Source: Merluccius polli | Taxonomy: Eukaryota > Chordata > Actinopteri > Gadiformes > Merlucciidae | Direction: 5' to 3' | Length of the DNA stretch: 64,000 bases | NCBI GenBank assembly: GCA_030340625.1 | Contig: JAOPHQ010004842.1 | Location: 272,501-336,500 of the forward strand | Shown here: positions 45,601 to 56,866 of the stretch, in pieces | How positions within the stretch are numbered: position 1 is the first letter of the stretch | Layout of the letters: each line of letters begins with the position of its first letter | Notes under the pieces: model-generated | The model's database searches: none | Seen by the model: the letters and a program-made list of their open reading frames with translations, nothing else | What the model was told of the DNA's origin: nothing | Made by a program: the position numbers and the translations under genes

Positions 45601-47472
45601 TGGATTTACACTCATAATTGTGATTTTCCTTGGGTGAAATTCCCAAGGTGGCGTTGCTTCTCCTTTCCTTACCATCACGTCACACTATAGTCCTTTTTTA
45701 TCAGTTAGTCTTAAAGGGTTTTCACAGTCCCAACTTGGGCGTCATTTAAGGTTCCTAACCTTTTTGGGCTGGACCGGCAGGCCAGCCCTATATCTGCAAC
45801 GATCTGTGACTGAGTAGCACCATTGGTCGGACTGAGTGACGTGATTTTTGTGCTTTCCTTATTGAGCGGACAACAGCCTGTGCAAACACTTCATAGCTGC
45901 ACCTGATTGGCCTTTCAGTTGTGGGCTTTCGGATCTCAAACTGGACCAACAAGGCGGTCCCCTCACAAACTATCTAATTTAACAGCTAAATAGTACACTA
46001 AAATGTGTTTTTCAAAACATTTTAGGCGAGAAATAAACCATGCAGCTGCTGAATCGGTCTTAATTTTAGATCAAACGGTTCGTATAAAAGTTTTTCGGGA
46101 GTTTGCAGAGGAGGCGAGTTTCGCCTGACGCCCCAGATTTACATAAAGTAGAAGATAACTCAACTTCATGCGAATGAGCAGCATGCAACGCAATACCCAA
46201 TTTCTCAAAACTCAATGCCACGCTACCAGAATGCAATGCAGGGCTGCTCACATACACAATGAATGGGAGGCGTGGAAATGACGGATCTTGTGGACACATA
46301 CCTTTACATGGTACGTGTCCACAAAGGCATTTTAGGACGCAAGGGGATGTGCCACTTCCCAACATTGGACTCTTGATGGGCCTACCACTCAGTGATGAGG
46401 TGTGGAAATGACAGATCCTGTGGACATGTTCTGAATCGATCGAGTGCTAAGGACGGCTTCATGGTCCAGCCACATACTAGGTTTTGACCTAGTTTGTCGC
46501 ATAAATCCATTTTTAGGTCAGAACAATGATTGCCCAAATTCTAACAATGTCGTGCATCTGCTTCCCCACACATTGTTTTAAACAATGTGTTGTGATGTGT
46601 GTCCGTAATATTAACGTCCCAATGAAGTAGTTGCTACGACTCATTAGGCATGCTGTTTGTGTATAAGGGACCTTTTTAAAAAAATAATAAAAACGTACCA
46701 TTAAATAGATGCATTAAATAGAATTGTCTTATAAAGCCAGCAATCCCGATATTCATTTTCAGGTAACCGCAAGTAAGGTCATGACCTCAAGTTTGGGCAA
46801 CCTTGCTTTAAGCTCTCCAACTGGCAGTGGAAAACTCCCCCCCCCCAAAAAAAAAGTCTCTAAAAGAAAGCAAACCTTGAGACGAAATCCCTGACTTCCA
46901 GGGATGACTCGGGCGCAGTCGACTCTAGCAGAAATACAGAAGTAGCTAAAAATAATGAAAGCAGATTGAGTCATAAAACATTGTTAGAATTAGGCCAAAA
47001 GCAAGAACAAATACAATGGTGGTGGCAAGTAAAACGAATCATGTAATCACAAAACAGCAGGTATCCGCCTTGCTATGATAGCGGTTGTGAATATGTCATA
47101 CGCTGGACTCTTTGTCTAGTGGTAGTCAGTGAAGTCACATTGCGTTTGATTAATTAACCAATAAACAGTGGGGGGAAAAAAAAGTGACGGGCCCATTTCT
47201 CTCTATCCTATTGTTAACCATCCAATCCTATTGGCCCACTAATCCTCAGCCAAGTCTGGTTTGTATTCACGAGGAGCGACAAACAAATTACGGACCGATT
47301 GCTCATATTAATGCACATGATTTAATGCCCCAGCATTCCACTGTGTGTAATCCAGCCGCGTATTGAAAACAATTATGCGTCGTAGCTTGCATTGTAATGA
47401 CTCCCTCTTTCAATGCACCCCATTCAATGTGTAATCCATCCATGCACTCACTGTTTACACACACATTTCCAC
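45601..47472. other. No gene; a short hairpin and a repeated motif
   Basis: A 15-bp stem with 7-nt loop at 46288-46324 (TTGTGGACACATACC and its partner). The block GTGGAAATGACGGATCTTGT just before it is repeated with changes at about 46401-46420. The rest is unique sequence. Confidence 0.5.
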
Positions 47473-47474
47473 AG

Positions 47475-47539
<65 letters not shown>

Positions 47540-47631
47540 TATTTCACATGCTACACAGATTCATACACAAAAGTACACCAACACACATTACACAAATACA
47601 CATGCACACACAAACACAAAAGTATACGCTG

Positions 47632-47662
<31 letters not shown>

Positions 47663-47690
47663 TCCACACACACACACACACTCATAGTTC
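47473..47690. repeat. (CA)n microsatellite cluster
   Basis: Two nearly pure CA arrays (47475-47534 and 47633-47682) joined by CA-rich sequence; H/T-rich frames are artefacts. Confidence 0.95.
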
Positions 47691-48529
47691 CACAAATACA
47701 CAAATGCAAGTGCACAAAAGTACATTCATACACAAATACAAAATACATACACCCACCTAAAAATGTTTTTCTTTGGTTTTGCCTTCACCATACTAATTGA
47801 GACTCATTTTATGAAGCGCTTGCGAAAAAGGCAACTCGGTACTTAGTACTTGGCAACATGAAGTATATTCACAAATAAAATATGACAGACATTAGTAAAA
47901 AACTATGACAATTCTATGCTACATTAAGCTGTCTTCTGTTTGTACATTCATTAGTTTCCAAACTCTCTCTCTCTCTTTGTTGAATTGGTAAATATTACGT
48001 CTTGGAAACAGCTAGCAACAACAAAAAGTAGACTTTTTTTATTCTTTGTTTCATTTTGTTTCCACCGCTTGTAAAGCACTTACAAAACTTGTCTTGTTGA
48101 GTATTTTTTCCGTAGATTTTTTTTAAAGTGCTTCAAGTGAAACCAAAAGAGGCCATTATCAAACCCATATTCAGCATCTCCGCATCGGCCCCCGTGAAAA
48201 AAACACCGCCATGGCAACGTCACCATGGAAACAGATGCTGGGAGAACACTGAACCTGATGGAACCGTGTCCATCATTGGTGACTCCTTGGCAGGCGTTAG
48301 GCGATAGGCACTAGTTAGCGACTTGATTACCGGCACTGTCTGGGTTGAGAGGAGAGGAAGACAGAGGTCCATTAGCTAACAGCTTAGAGGGACATGGCTG
48401 CGATTGCGATAAGGAGGAGGAATATCTGAAGCTTTTAGACACACTCGGTAACAGCAAATTTGGAATTGGACAACCTATGACTGATAGAAACCTACTATCA
48501 TTATTATTATAATGGTGTTTTAATTGTTG

Positions 48530-48665
48530 TCCAATGTCCATAGCCTACATGTAGACACCCTTGAGTGAGATGCCCTAGCCCCCTACCTCCTCATTAATGA
48601 CATTTATCTAAAGATAATCACTGTAAGCGGATTGGATAAAATCATCTGCAAAAACAATAAATAGC
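48530..48665 (+). mobile_element. SINE, head missing
   Basis: CATGTAGACACCCTTGAGTG, AGATGCCCTAGCCCCCTACC, TCATTAATGACATTTATCTA and GGATTGGATAAAATCATCTG. Confidence 0.8.
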
Positions 48666-49682
48666 ACTAAGTAGTACATTGTTTGACCCATGTGTGTTAT
48701 TGCCAAACTAGATATATTGGTCTCTTTCCAGTGGTAGTCCACCCTTTACACATGTGCATTCTTGATCTCAACATTTTTAAAAAATATCCAGTCAGGAAGC
48801 TGGTATAAAAGTGGGCGTCCAGTAATTTCTATAATTTTCAGTAATTTCCAGCCATACTGATTTCATTTAAAACCGCATCTCAAATGAGTCTGTGTCTATG
48901 TGGGAAGAAGATGTGGGTTTTCGTAACAGAAGCAGTTTGAGTATAATAGGGCTGCCTTTGCCGTTGTGCAAGCCCTTCTTCCTCTCTCATCCTGTCTCCT
49001 GTCTTCTCATCGCATTTTAATGTTGAAATTCAAATGCCGTTTACATTTCTTCATAGGTGGAAATGATGATGGCTCTAATTTTGTTCTTTTTTGCCCTGTA
49101 GTCAGCAGTTCAGCACTTCTAATTGTTGTTATATGTGACGTGAAATTACACTCGGAGCACAGCGATTACTGTGGTGGTAATCACACCAAAAAATATCAGT
49201 GCCAGATTCATTTGGGGGGCTCTGTGCTTATCGTATCTCTAAGACACTCTTGGCTCTCTCTCTCTCTGTAGTCTTTTTTCTGTATTTTTATGGGCCAGCC
49301 ATTGTCGGCAGTGCTCGTTTACTCTTTCAGAGATGGTTCAGCGTTCTGCACATGATAATGAATATATCAATTTACATGTTAAGGGGGTCTGTCTTGGTGG
49401 GCGGTGGTGATAATAATGTTGCTCTGCTAGGCGATAAGGATCCCAGAGACCCTGAACCGAGGAGGACGAGGGAGAGGGAGGAAGTGTTAAAATGGACAGT
49501 TCAGGCAGCAGTTGAATTATCTTCTGAACGTTACTTTATGTAGATAGTTATAGGATTGTCTTTTATTCAAACAACAATAAAAAATAACAAAAAAGTCAAA
49601 AGTCCACTTCAATGTTTAGGGTATTACATTGGTTACTACATGCATACGTGTTACGGTACTGTGTGCATGTCAGTGTACAGTG
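48666..49682. other. No gene seen
   Basis: Frames of 101 and 114 codons at 48966-49543 lie in different phases of the same strand and show no domain. Confidence 0.5.
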
Positions 49683-49723
49683 TATGTGTGTGTGTCTGTT
49701 TATTTTTGTCTGTATTTCTGTGT

Positions 49724-49763
<40 letters not shown>

Positions 49764-49805
49764 ATGCACACCTGCATGGATGTACGTGTATGTGCGTGTG
49801 TGACA
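49683..49805. repeat. Interrupted (TG)n microsatellite
   Basis: TG arrays with CTG and ATT interruptions; C/V and H/T frames are artefacts. Confidence 0.95.
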
Positions 49806-51060
49806 CTAGAGAGACAATATTTTGCTGCAGAGACAAAACCCCAGACTGAGACCAAGGGAGCCTGTGAACTATGAAACAATCCCAAATTGTCTTACAAAGA
49901 CATTTTTCAGTGTACATTAAGCCAACACAGCAGGGCTATTCAAAGATAGCTATTCGGTTAAATTAGAAATAATAACACAATTAATAAATCAACGGACCGT
50001 TCTTGGCTATAATCATACTGAGGGACGCCATTCACTCATGTGATGACTCAAGCCTAACTATTTTTAATATCAAACAATATCTGGAACACAATGTGTAGAT
50101 CAAGGACTCAAACATTTCAAGGTCACGGCAGCAACAATGAACAGAGTTCAACTGTGTGTACTCCCTTTGAGAGGACATATTTTTGGTAATTTATTTGAGA
50201 GAAAGAGGAGTAAAGCCACACTGGAATTCAGAGAACGTGGGTTTAACTGCTGAATGCGTTGCAGAACAAAAGCAATGCGGATTGTACTAAATAAATTAGA
50301 AAATAAAAGTTCCCTCGCCAGTCGCTACCCCCAAGCGAACACTTTACGAACAATTTTTTTTTTTTTACCCATTGTCATTTACTCACAAGGTGAGTGAAAA
50401 AAACACACTACTGTTCCATGACAACAAACCATAGCCAGGTCGCCTCATTGTGCTGTGGCCAAAATGTTAATGCATGGCTGGATTCAGACCAAAGGGGATG
50501 AAATGATTCTGAGAATTACGGCTGTTGGAAAATCGGCGTGGTACACTACGAAGGGAGATTAGCAGGCTAATCTAGGTTAGCAACTAGATTAGGAAAACCA
50601 TCTCTGTGGTTTTGAACATAAAATCCAATTTTTGGCTGAAATACCTTTTCATTACTGGCTTTCACCAGTCCCTGCATTTACAACTAAATGAACACATAAA
50701 TGGATATATAAATAAATACCATCAATAAATAATTTTTAAAAAATATTCCCATCACCTGCTTTTTCTCTCTCTGCTCCCTCTGCATTTATGTGTGACTCTG
50801 TGCTTTTATGCGTGAGATTACACGCTTAAACTGGTTCTGAGTGCATGCTACAAAGTCTATATTTAACGTGCGGTGAAAAGTATCATAAATCTCAAAAGGG
50901 CTCTCATCAGTTTTCTCCCCCAATGGCAGTCTAAATCACTCAGACACTGAAAGGGCTGACACGCCGCTCTTTGACCGGCTGCAGAATGGGAGCTATCTGG
51001 CGATGGATTCCTCTGACTTCTCCATCATTCATCAGCCGCCCTGGGTTGTTTCTGTGGCCA
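49806..51060. other. No gene seen
   Basis: Unique AT-rich sequence. Confidence 0.55.
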
Positions 51061-51066
51061 GATTGT

Positions 51067-51093
51067 CGAGGAGGAGGAGGAGGAGGAGCAGGA

Positions 51094-51128
<35 letters not shown>
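51067..51128. repeat. (GAG)n then a 32-G run
   Basis: GGA/GAG units lead into a pure G run at 51097-51128, the second 32-G run in the window. Confidence 0.92.
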
Positions 51129-51129
<1 letters not shown>

Positions 51130-51834
51130 GAAATTCAACTTCAACTCTCAACCACGTTTTATTCATTTATTTTTTTTGAGAGTTTTGAAAGCACTTTGGC
51201 ACTCTATGTGGCAACATACATGTGTATGTATAATACTATTTATATATCTAAAATGTCTTACAAATATATATATTTTGGCTAGAAATTAGAGCATATTTTG
51301 GCTAAAAAGTACCCTGTATATATACCTCTTGACTGTAGCCAATATATCGATTAACTAATTGACATATATTGATTAACCAATGGATGTCTGTCCTTCAGAG
51401 AAACCAAATGGGCCACACTGAATACCTAGGAATTAGAAAGGAAATAAAAAGCATTTCTACTGTAGGAAAGAGCCCATATACATCATGGACTAATACTTAG
51501 TGTACTACCAATACATTAACTGTTCTTTCCTTTCTATCATTTTATACACAGCACTTATTTGTGCAAAATGTTGTCATTCGGTAGTTGGCTGTCGAGAAAG
51601 GCAAAACTAGAAATTAAGCACATTTCCCAAGGTGGTAATATTTCCAGGGGGGGTACAGTTCACCCTTAATCCATATTCAGAGCTGTTTCATATTGATCTG
51701 GGTGCGCACCAGATAAGGGGCGGGTTCAGTTAAACTGAGATAGTAAATTATATGAACTACATGAATGCTAATCGAATTAGATGCTAACGCAAATGCTTAC
51801 ATCATTTATGTCAGGCTATCTTATTTATTCATAT
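51129..51834. other. No gene seen
   Basis: AT-rich unique sequence. Confidence 0.55.
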
Positions 51835-51897
51835 TCCAGATACGAACCCTATCTAAATGCACTGCAAGTCGCTTTGGGTAAAAGCATCTGCTATATC
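51835..51897 (+). mobile_element. SINE tail fragment
   Basis: CACTGCAAGTCGCTTTGGGT and AAAAGCATCTGCTATAT are the SINE/LINE tail. Confidence 0.75.
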
Positions 51898-52342
51898 TTC
51901 TCTATAGAAGTATATTTGTATATAATATTAGTTATATTCAATGGAAATATTGGATTTTTGCAGATGTACAATTACTAGCCTTGAATTCAATGTCATTAAA
52001 AACAAAACAAAAAAATATAATATATATAATGTTGGAACTAGAGCAGTAGCAGCCTGACACTATTGTCCTTATTGGACAGAAAGTTGTTTAAGTACACAGG
52101 ATCCAAGGTTGACGCAGTACAGCCTAGCCCATGTCTGAGTGCAGTTGATGCCTTGACCTTAAAATGAATAACACGACCAAATGTCAGCATCTAAAGAGAA
52201 TCAGAGATATATCCAACGAGCCACGTCCACTGCACATCTCTCCTTGAAAAGACGATTTATTTTCGCTCAAATCTTTTGCCATTTATTATTTAGCTACTTT
52301 GTTTTTAGATCAAATATATTCGCCTATATGTCAATAATGAGC

Positions 52343-52380
52343 AGTGGTAAGAGCATCTTGTTCAAGGATGCCTACAGATA
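52343..52380 (-). mobile_element. SINE middle fragment
   Basis: The minus strand reads TCTGTAGGCATCCTTGAACA then AGATGCTC. Very short. Confidence 0.55.
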
Positions 52381-52910
52381 GAAATGTGTGTCTATTGTTT
52401 TAAATAAACAAGGACACCCCTTACACAATGCAACATGCTCTATAGTCCAGTCAATAGCCTAACATACCGAGCTATCGATATCCTCCAAGTTTTCTATACA
52501 GCGATCCTAGCGAAACAGTCGACCAAGGTTCAGTTGCTTAATGGATTTGGAGTATTCCCTCGTGAGGCCAGCACCACTCAATAGGGCGTTCTCCGTGCGT
52601 GTCTGTTTCTTGTGTAAAAACCAGCACATGACGTCCTCTGGAAATGAAATAAACACAAGCCTCTCTGGTAGCCCCTGTGTATATAAATACAGCCCCGAGG
52701 CTGTGTCACTCCGACACAATGCAGCCGTTCAAATACCTTCACATGCCTCGCCAGCTCTGAACGCTTCCACGCCACCGCCGCCGCACACTGTGGCATTCTG
52801 AAATTGAACTGAGTTTGCGACTTCTGCCTACAATGTACTTTGGACCAAAATACAATGCAATTCAACCCAAAACTCCTACAGTTCATTTAGACCTGGGTCC
52901 ATGCAAATAT

Positions 52911-53403
52911 TAGCCTGGCAAGCCAGACCCACATCAGAAAGATGTAAGGTCTGGCGCAGCTCCATTGGCAGTGTGGGCGGGATAAACGGTTGTCTTTCAA
53001 ATTCCCTCTGCACGCAATAGGATAGCGCTACAACCAATCAGAGCAACAAAGAAGGTGACGTAGTCAGAGCGACGGCTCTGACTACGTAATTAATCAAAAC
53101 TCTGAATACATATTTCTTTTCGAGGAAAGACTTCAGTGCCGTTCTTTGTTCTTGAAGAGTCGCGGCCAAAGCCGAGTCGAAAGACAGCCGTTCGCCAGCA
53201 GCAGCAGCCATTGTTTACCTCTAACACGGAACCGTCGCAACTCTGTCGTCATGGTAGCCCGGCTTCCGACTCCGCCCCTCACGCTGTGATTGGTCTGACA
53301 TACTTGGTGTTTCCAGCACCAAAAAGCCGACGGAGCCGTGCTAGACCTACCTAGCTGCCAAATAAATTTGCTGCCGCAAGGGGGTGTCTAGAGTTCTAGG
53401 CTA
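52911..53403. mobile_element. 9-bp-target DNA element, copy B, 493 bp
   Basis: Same ends as copy A: TAGCCTGGCAAGCCAGACC and, inverted, TAGCCTAGAACTCTAGACAC. The target duplication TGCAAATAT is perfect at 52902-52910 and 53404-53412. A 13-bp perfect hairpin, ACGTAGTCAGAGC with loop GACG, lies at 53058-53087. The minus strand holds the helicase-like frame. Copy B lacks the hAT found in A and has a 30-nt deletion relative to it. Confidence 0.88.
53095..53211 (-). pseudogene. RecQ-like helicase fragment inside transposon copy B
   Basis: The minus strand starts MAAAAGERLSFDSALAATLQ at 53211 and continues EQRTALKSFLEKKYVFRVL. Compared with copy A it lacks exactly ten codons (DLKLTFSLRK), so the frame survives. 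The similarity to helicases is the same and ends at the same hairpin-flanked point. It lacks Walker A and all later motifs and cannot act as a helicase. Confidence 0.5.
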
Positions 53404-53435
53404 TGCAAATATAGGACCCGAAAAAAAGGTTAGAT

Positions 53436-53989
53436 CAGGGGTGTCAAATGTAAGGCCCGCAGGACAGAACCGGCCCGCCAAAGGGTCCAATCCGGCCCAC
53501 TGGTTGACTGAAGTGTGAAAATTGCAGAAAATCATTCATTTTGATGTTTAAATGGTTTGTAAGGCAGGGGATAACTTAACAATAGCTTCCACTTTAGTTG
53601 GTGTGGTGATGCCAGCATTACTACACAGGACTGGAAATGTATGGAGAATTAAAATAATTTCTAGATCTCGACAAGTTGTTCAAATCATAAAGAAGTAAAA
53701 TAACAATATTGTTGTTCAGTTCCAAAATACATGTGACGAAGTAACGTTTTGTGCCTTTGTCGATCCACTGTTCTGGAAAATTGTAATGCATATGTCATGA
53801 CAGTAGAATGATTGAATGTGGAAAAGTTATATGGTTTGAATTGCAATTATTTTTCTTAAGACATCTCAGGATGTTTTCAAAATGTACTTGTACTTGTTAT
53901 TTCTAGGCGACGGTTTTACTGGTCCGGCCCACTTGAGATCAAATTGGGCTGTATGTGGCCCATGAACTAAAATGAGTTTGACACCACTG
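53436..53989. mobile_element. Non-autonomous hAT (Charlie-like ends), 554 bp
   Basis: The ends CAGGGGTGTCAAA and, inverted, CAGTGGTGTCAAA resemble Charlie-type hAT termini. Perfect 8-bp target duplication GGTTAGAT at 53428-53435 and 53990-53997. GGCCC-containing subterminal words occur on both sides. No transposase frame. Confidence 0.92.
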
Positions 53990-54013
53990 GGTTAGATCAT
54001 CATTGTTTTGTTA

Positions 54014-55338
54014 TAGGGCTGCACGATATTGGGAAAATATGCGATATGCGATAACATTGTTGAGTACTGCGATGACGATATAACTTGCGATATTTCAATA
54101 TTTAATGTTTTTCTTCATTCTACTTGCTGCTAGACTATTAAAACAAGAAATGCATCGTATGCATGCAATGCAACATAACTTTTATTGCGAAAATTGCCCA
54201 CTTGAAACATTTTCTTATATGGTCAACACAATTAAGATGAAATAAATAAAAACAATAAAACTGCTTAAAGCATTCATAATAAATTTAAATAATAAACATT
54301 TTTTTTCTGACCACTAATTTGTTGAGCTAAGAAGGTGTTGCAGAATGGGTTCTGAGGCATACATGATGTCATGAAAAACAACATCAAATAACAATAATAA
54401 AAACAAAAATACACCATTATGGTGAGTTATTGGCCAAAAAGGCTAGCACAAGGAAACATGTGCAACAATGTAGTTAAACTAAAATACACCTGGGGGGTAT
54501 TGCACAAAACTAGGATACATAAATCCAGGATAATTGAGTAAGCGCGGCTTGGACTATTCTGCTCGGCGGTATCCTGGCTTATTCGGTTGCACGATTGCCA
54601 AGCCAGGATAAATAGGCCCGGCTAAGTCACGTCAGGTGAAGCTAGTTGGGATAAGCGGCATGTTTGAATAGACCTCGCGATCGCTCACAGAATCACCGAT
54701 CGGAACATGGCGTTTCATACGTCACGGCCGCTGGATACCCGACCCAAGCCCGTCGGGACCCGACGGGACACCGTCAAATGTGCAATTTAAAACAGCTTAT
54801 TATGCATGGTAGCCAATGGGCTGTTTCACATGTTGCAAAGGTTCGGCTGTGTGATTAAAATACATTTTATAAATATGACATAAGCGTTGCGCTCATCTGT
54901 TTGTTGACATTTCCAAATGCGCTGAAGTTGCGTAATAAAGGCGGACTTTCATGAAAACACAAACGTAGGCTAAATGTGTCATAGTATGAAACAATATAGA
55001 CTTTAACTGTGTTGGCCTGAGTAATAACACTTATTATTGGCCAAAAAGGCTAGCACAAGGAAACATGTGCAACAATTTAGTTAAACTAAAATACACCTGG
55101 TCAAACAAACACGACAACGCTCCCTCAACAACTTAAACACCATGTGCTTAAACTGGTGGGGGGCGGGCTTATCAGGCAGCATGACAGCATCGGATTGGTC
55201 AAATATAATGTCATTGTGTGTGAATGCGCGAAAAATGTAGGCTTAATTTAATCGCAAATTAAGAAATCTTTGCGGTATGTACATCGCGAGCGTTGATTTC
55301 GCGATGACGATAGATTTGCGATATATCGTGCAGCCCTA
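54014..55338. mobile_element. Non-autonomous hAT, 1325 bp, ends TAGGGCTGCACGATAT
   Basis: The ends TAGGGCTGCACGATAT and, inverted, TAGGGCTGCACGATAT are identical. Perfect 8-bp target duplication TTTTGTTA at 54006-54013 and 55339-55346. CGATA/TGCGATA words cluster near both ends. The interior holds a 67-bp direct repeat around foreign-looking sequence, listed separately. No transposase frame. Confidence 0.93.
54427..55100. repeat. 67-bp direct repeats flanking about 540 bp inside the hAT
   Basis: Positions 54427-54493 and 55034-55100 match over 67 bp with one visible difference (TTATTGGCCAAAAAGGCTAG ... AAAATACACCTGG). The intervening 54494-55033 begins GGGGTATTGCACAAAACTAG. It could be a tandem duplication of 607 bp that was later truncated, or recombination between two related elements. 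Confidence 0.8.
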
Positions 55339-55412
55339 TTTTGTTATTATTATTGCTCTTGTTGTTTAGCATTATTAATATCATTAGTAGATATTGCTAC
55401 CACAGCGTAATT

Positions 55413-55490
55413 AGCAGTTGTCCAAAGCGACTTGCAGTGAAATCATGGCATTAATACTCGCTCTAGGATGCCTGCAGGAAGATTGCAGAG
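55413..55490 (-). mobile_element. SINE fragment, tail and middle
   Basis: On the minus strand: CTGCAGGCATCCTAGAGCGA and TTTCACTGCAAGTCGCTTTG. Confidence 0.7.
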
Positions 55491-55499
55491 ATTTGTTGT

Positions 55500-55652
55500 T
55501 GTTGTAGTAGGAGTAATAGTAGTTCTAGAGTAATATATAGCAGTAATAGTAGTAGCAGTAGCATCTTATCTTCGTAGTAATAGTAGTTGAGTAGTAGTAA
55601 TGGTAGAGGTAATTGTAGTTGTACTCTTGTTTAGAGTAGTACTAGTAATAGT
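55500..55652. repeat. Degenerate (AGT)n trinucleotide tract
   Basis: AGT, AAT and AGC triplets recur with interruptions. Confidence 0.8.
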
Positions 55653-55661
55653 AGTTCTAGT

Positions 55662-56133
55662 GGTAACACTTTACTTGAATGCGGGTGCATAAGACTGACA
55701 TGATGCTGTCATAATCATGACATGACACCTGTCATGACACTTTATGAATGCTTATGACAGTCGTCATTAAGTGTCATTTGAGGATTCAGCACCATGGACA
55801 GTGCTGGTACGTTACCTGCGCTCCACCCGGCTCCACCCCGAGCACTATGGGAGGCTTCAGTGGGAAAATGTATGTTTTTGCATGTCTAATCTGGTGTCCT
55901 CTGTGCCAGTTATCTCTCAACCTATTTCCAACCAAAAAGATAATGTAAAAAATGTAAATAAAGCAGTAAAAAGAACCAACAAAATGCCTCGTCAATTCTG
56001 AAGATTCCGAATTACCGAATGACACTTAATGACGACTGTCATAAGCATTCATAAAGTGTCATGAAAGGTGTCATGTCATGATTATGACAGCATCATGTCA
56101 GTCTCATGCACCCGCATTCAAGTAAAGTGTTAC
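55662..56133. mobile_element. Long-TIR element with 9-bp target (Mutator-like), 472 bp
   Basis: Inverted repeats of about 117 bp (55662-55778 and 56018-56133) begin GGTAACACTTTACTTGAATG. The flanks AGTTCTAGT at 55653-55661 and 56134-56142 are a perfect 9-bp target duplication. Long inverted repeats plus a 9-bp target are the usual Mutator-superfamily pattern. The 240-bp interior keeps an open frame including WTVLVRYLRSTRLHPEHYG that I do not recognise. Confidence 0.88.
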
Positions 56134-56142
56134 AGTTCTAGT

Positions 56143-56696
56143 CATATCAGTAATGGTATTAGTATTCAAATACAGATCAACTTGGATGCTCTTGTGTGCT
56201 AGGGAGCTTTGGGACCACCAGTCCCTCATCTGGCCCCTCCTGCTGCCTGTGTTTGCTCAGGAAAGACCCCTGAAAGCCTGCAGGCCCTGGGAGTTACCAC
56301 AGCCTTTGATAAATCCTCCCTGCACTGAGGCCAGCGGTCTGTCATTAAGACTCCTGTCTCTCTCCAACACTTCAAGGCCAACACAAGAGAGAGAGAGAAA
56401 GTCCAGGTTGAGCACAGTGCAGGTACCTCAGCACCTCCTGGTCCCTGGATGGTAGACAGGATGGATGTGGGCTAGGCTGATGAACGCTCATCCACCAAGA
56501 CTGTCAGAAAGTTAGGCTGTGATGGATTCTGTTTACTCTCTCTCTCTTTCTCTTTCTCTCTGTTATCGTAGCACTTGGAGTGAAGCCAGCCACTAGTTTA
56601 CTATGTGGACTATTTAGGCTTTGAAGATAGACACTGTGGAAGAGGAGAGTTCATGGTTGTATTGTCTTAAAACTATGTCTCATTAGTCTCATTAAA
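56143..56696. other. No gene; short GA and CT runs
   Basis: A 100-codon frame at 56153-56455 has no domain. GA run at 56381-56398, CT-rich run at 56534-56562. Confidence 0.5.
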
Positions 56697-56866
56697 GCGT
56701 AGATTTGCCGATGCTTTTATCCAAAGCGACTTGAAGAGAATTCAGATACATGTCATTTAGGAGCAGGTAGGGGGTTAAGGCATCTTGCTCAATGATGCCT
56801 TAACGAGGTAGTCTGTGGACATTGGGGATCGAACTCAGAACCTTTCGGCTGGGAGGCCTGCAATTA
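56697..56866 (-). mobile_element. tRNA-derived SINE, near full length
   Basis: The minus strand reads CAGCCGAAAGGTTCTGAGTT, GATCCCCAATGTCCACAGAC, GGCATCATTGAGCAAGATGC, CATGTATCTGAATTC and AAGTCGCTTTGGATAAAAGC. Confidence 0.88.

Noticed and set aside
47397..47760. Histidine/threonine-rich frames
   Set aside because: Translation of (CA)n microsatellites. The same applies to C/V-rich frames at 49556-49874 and 12180-12388.
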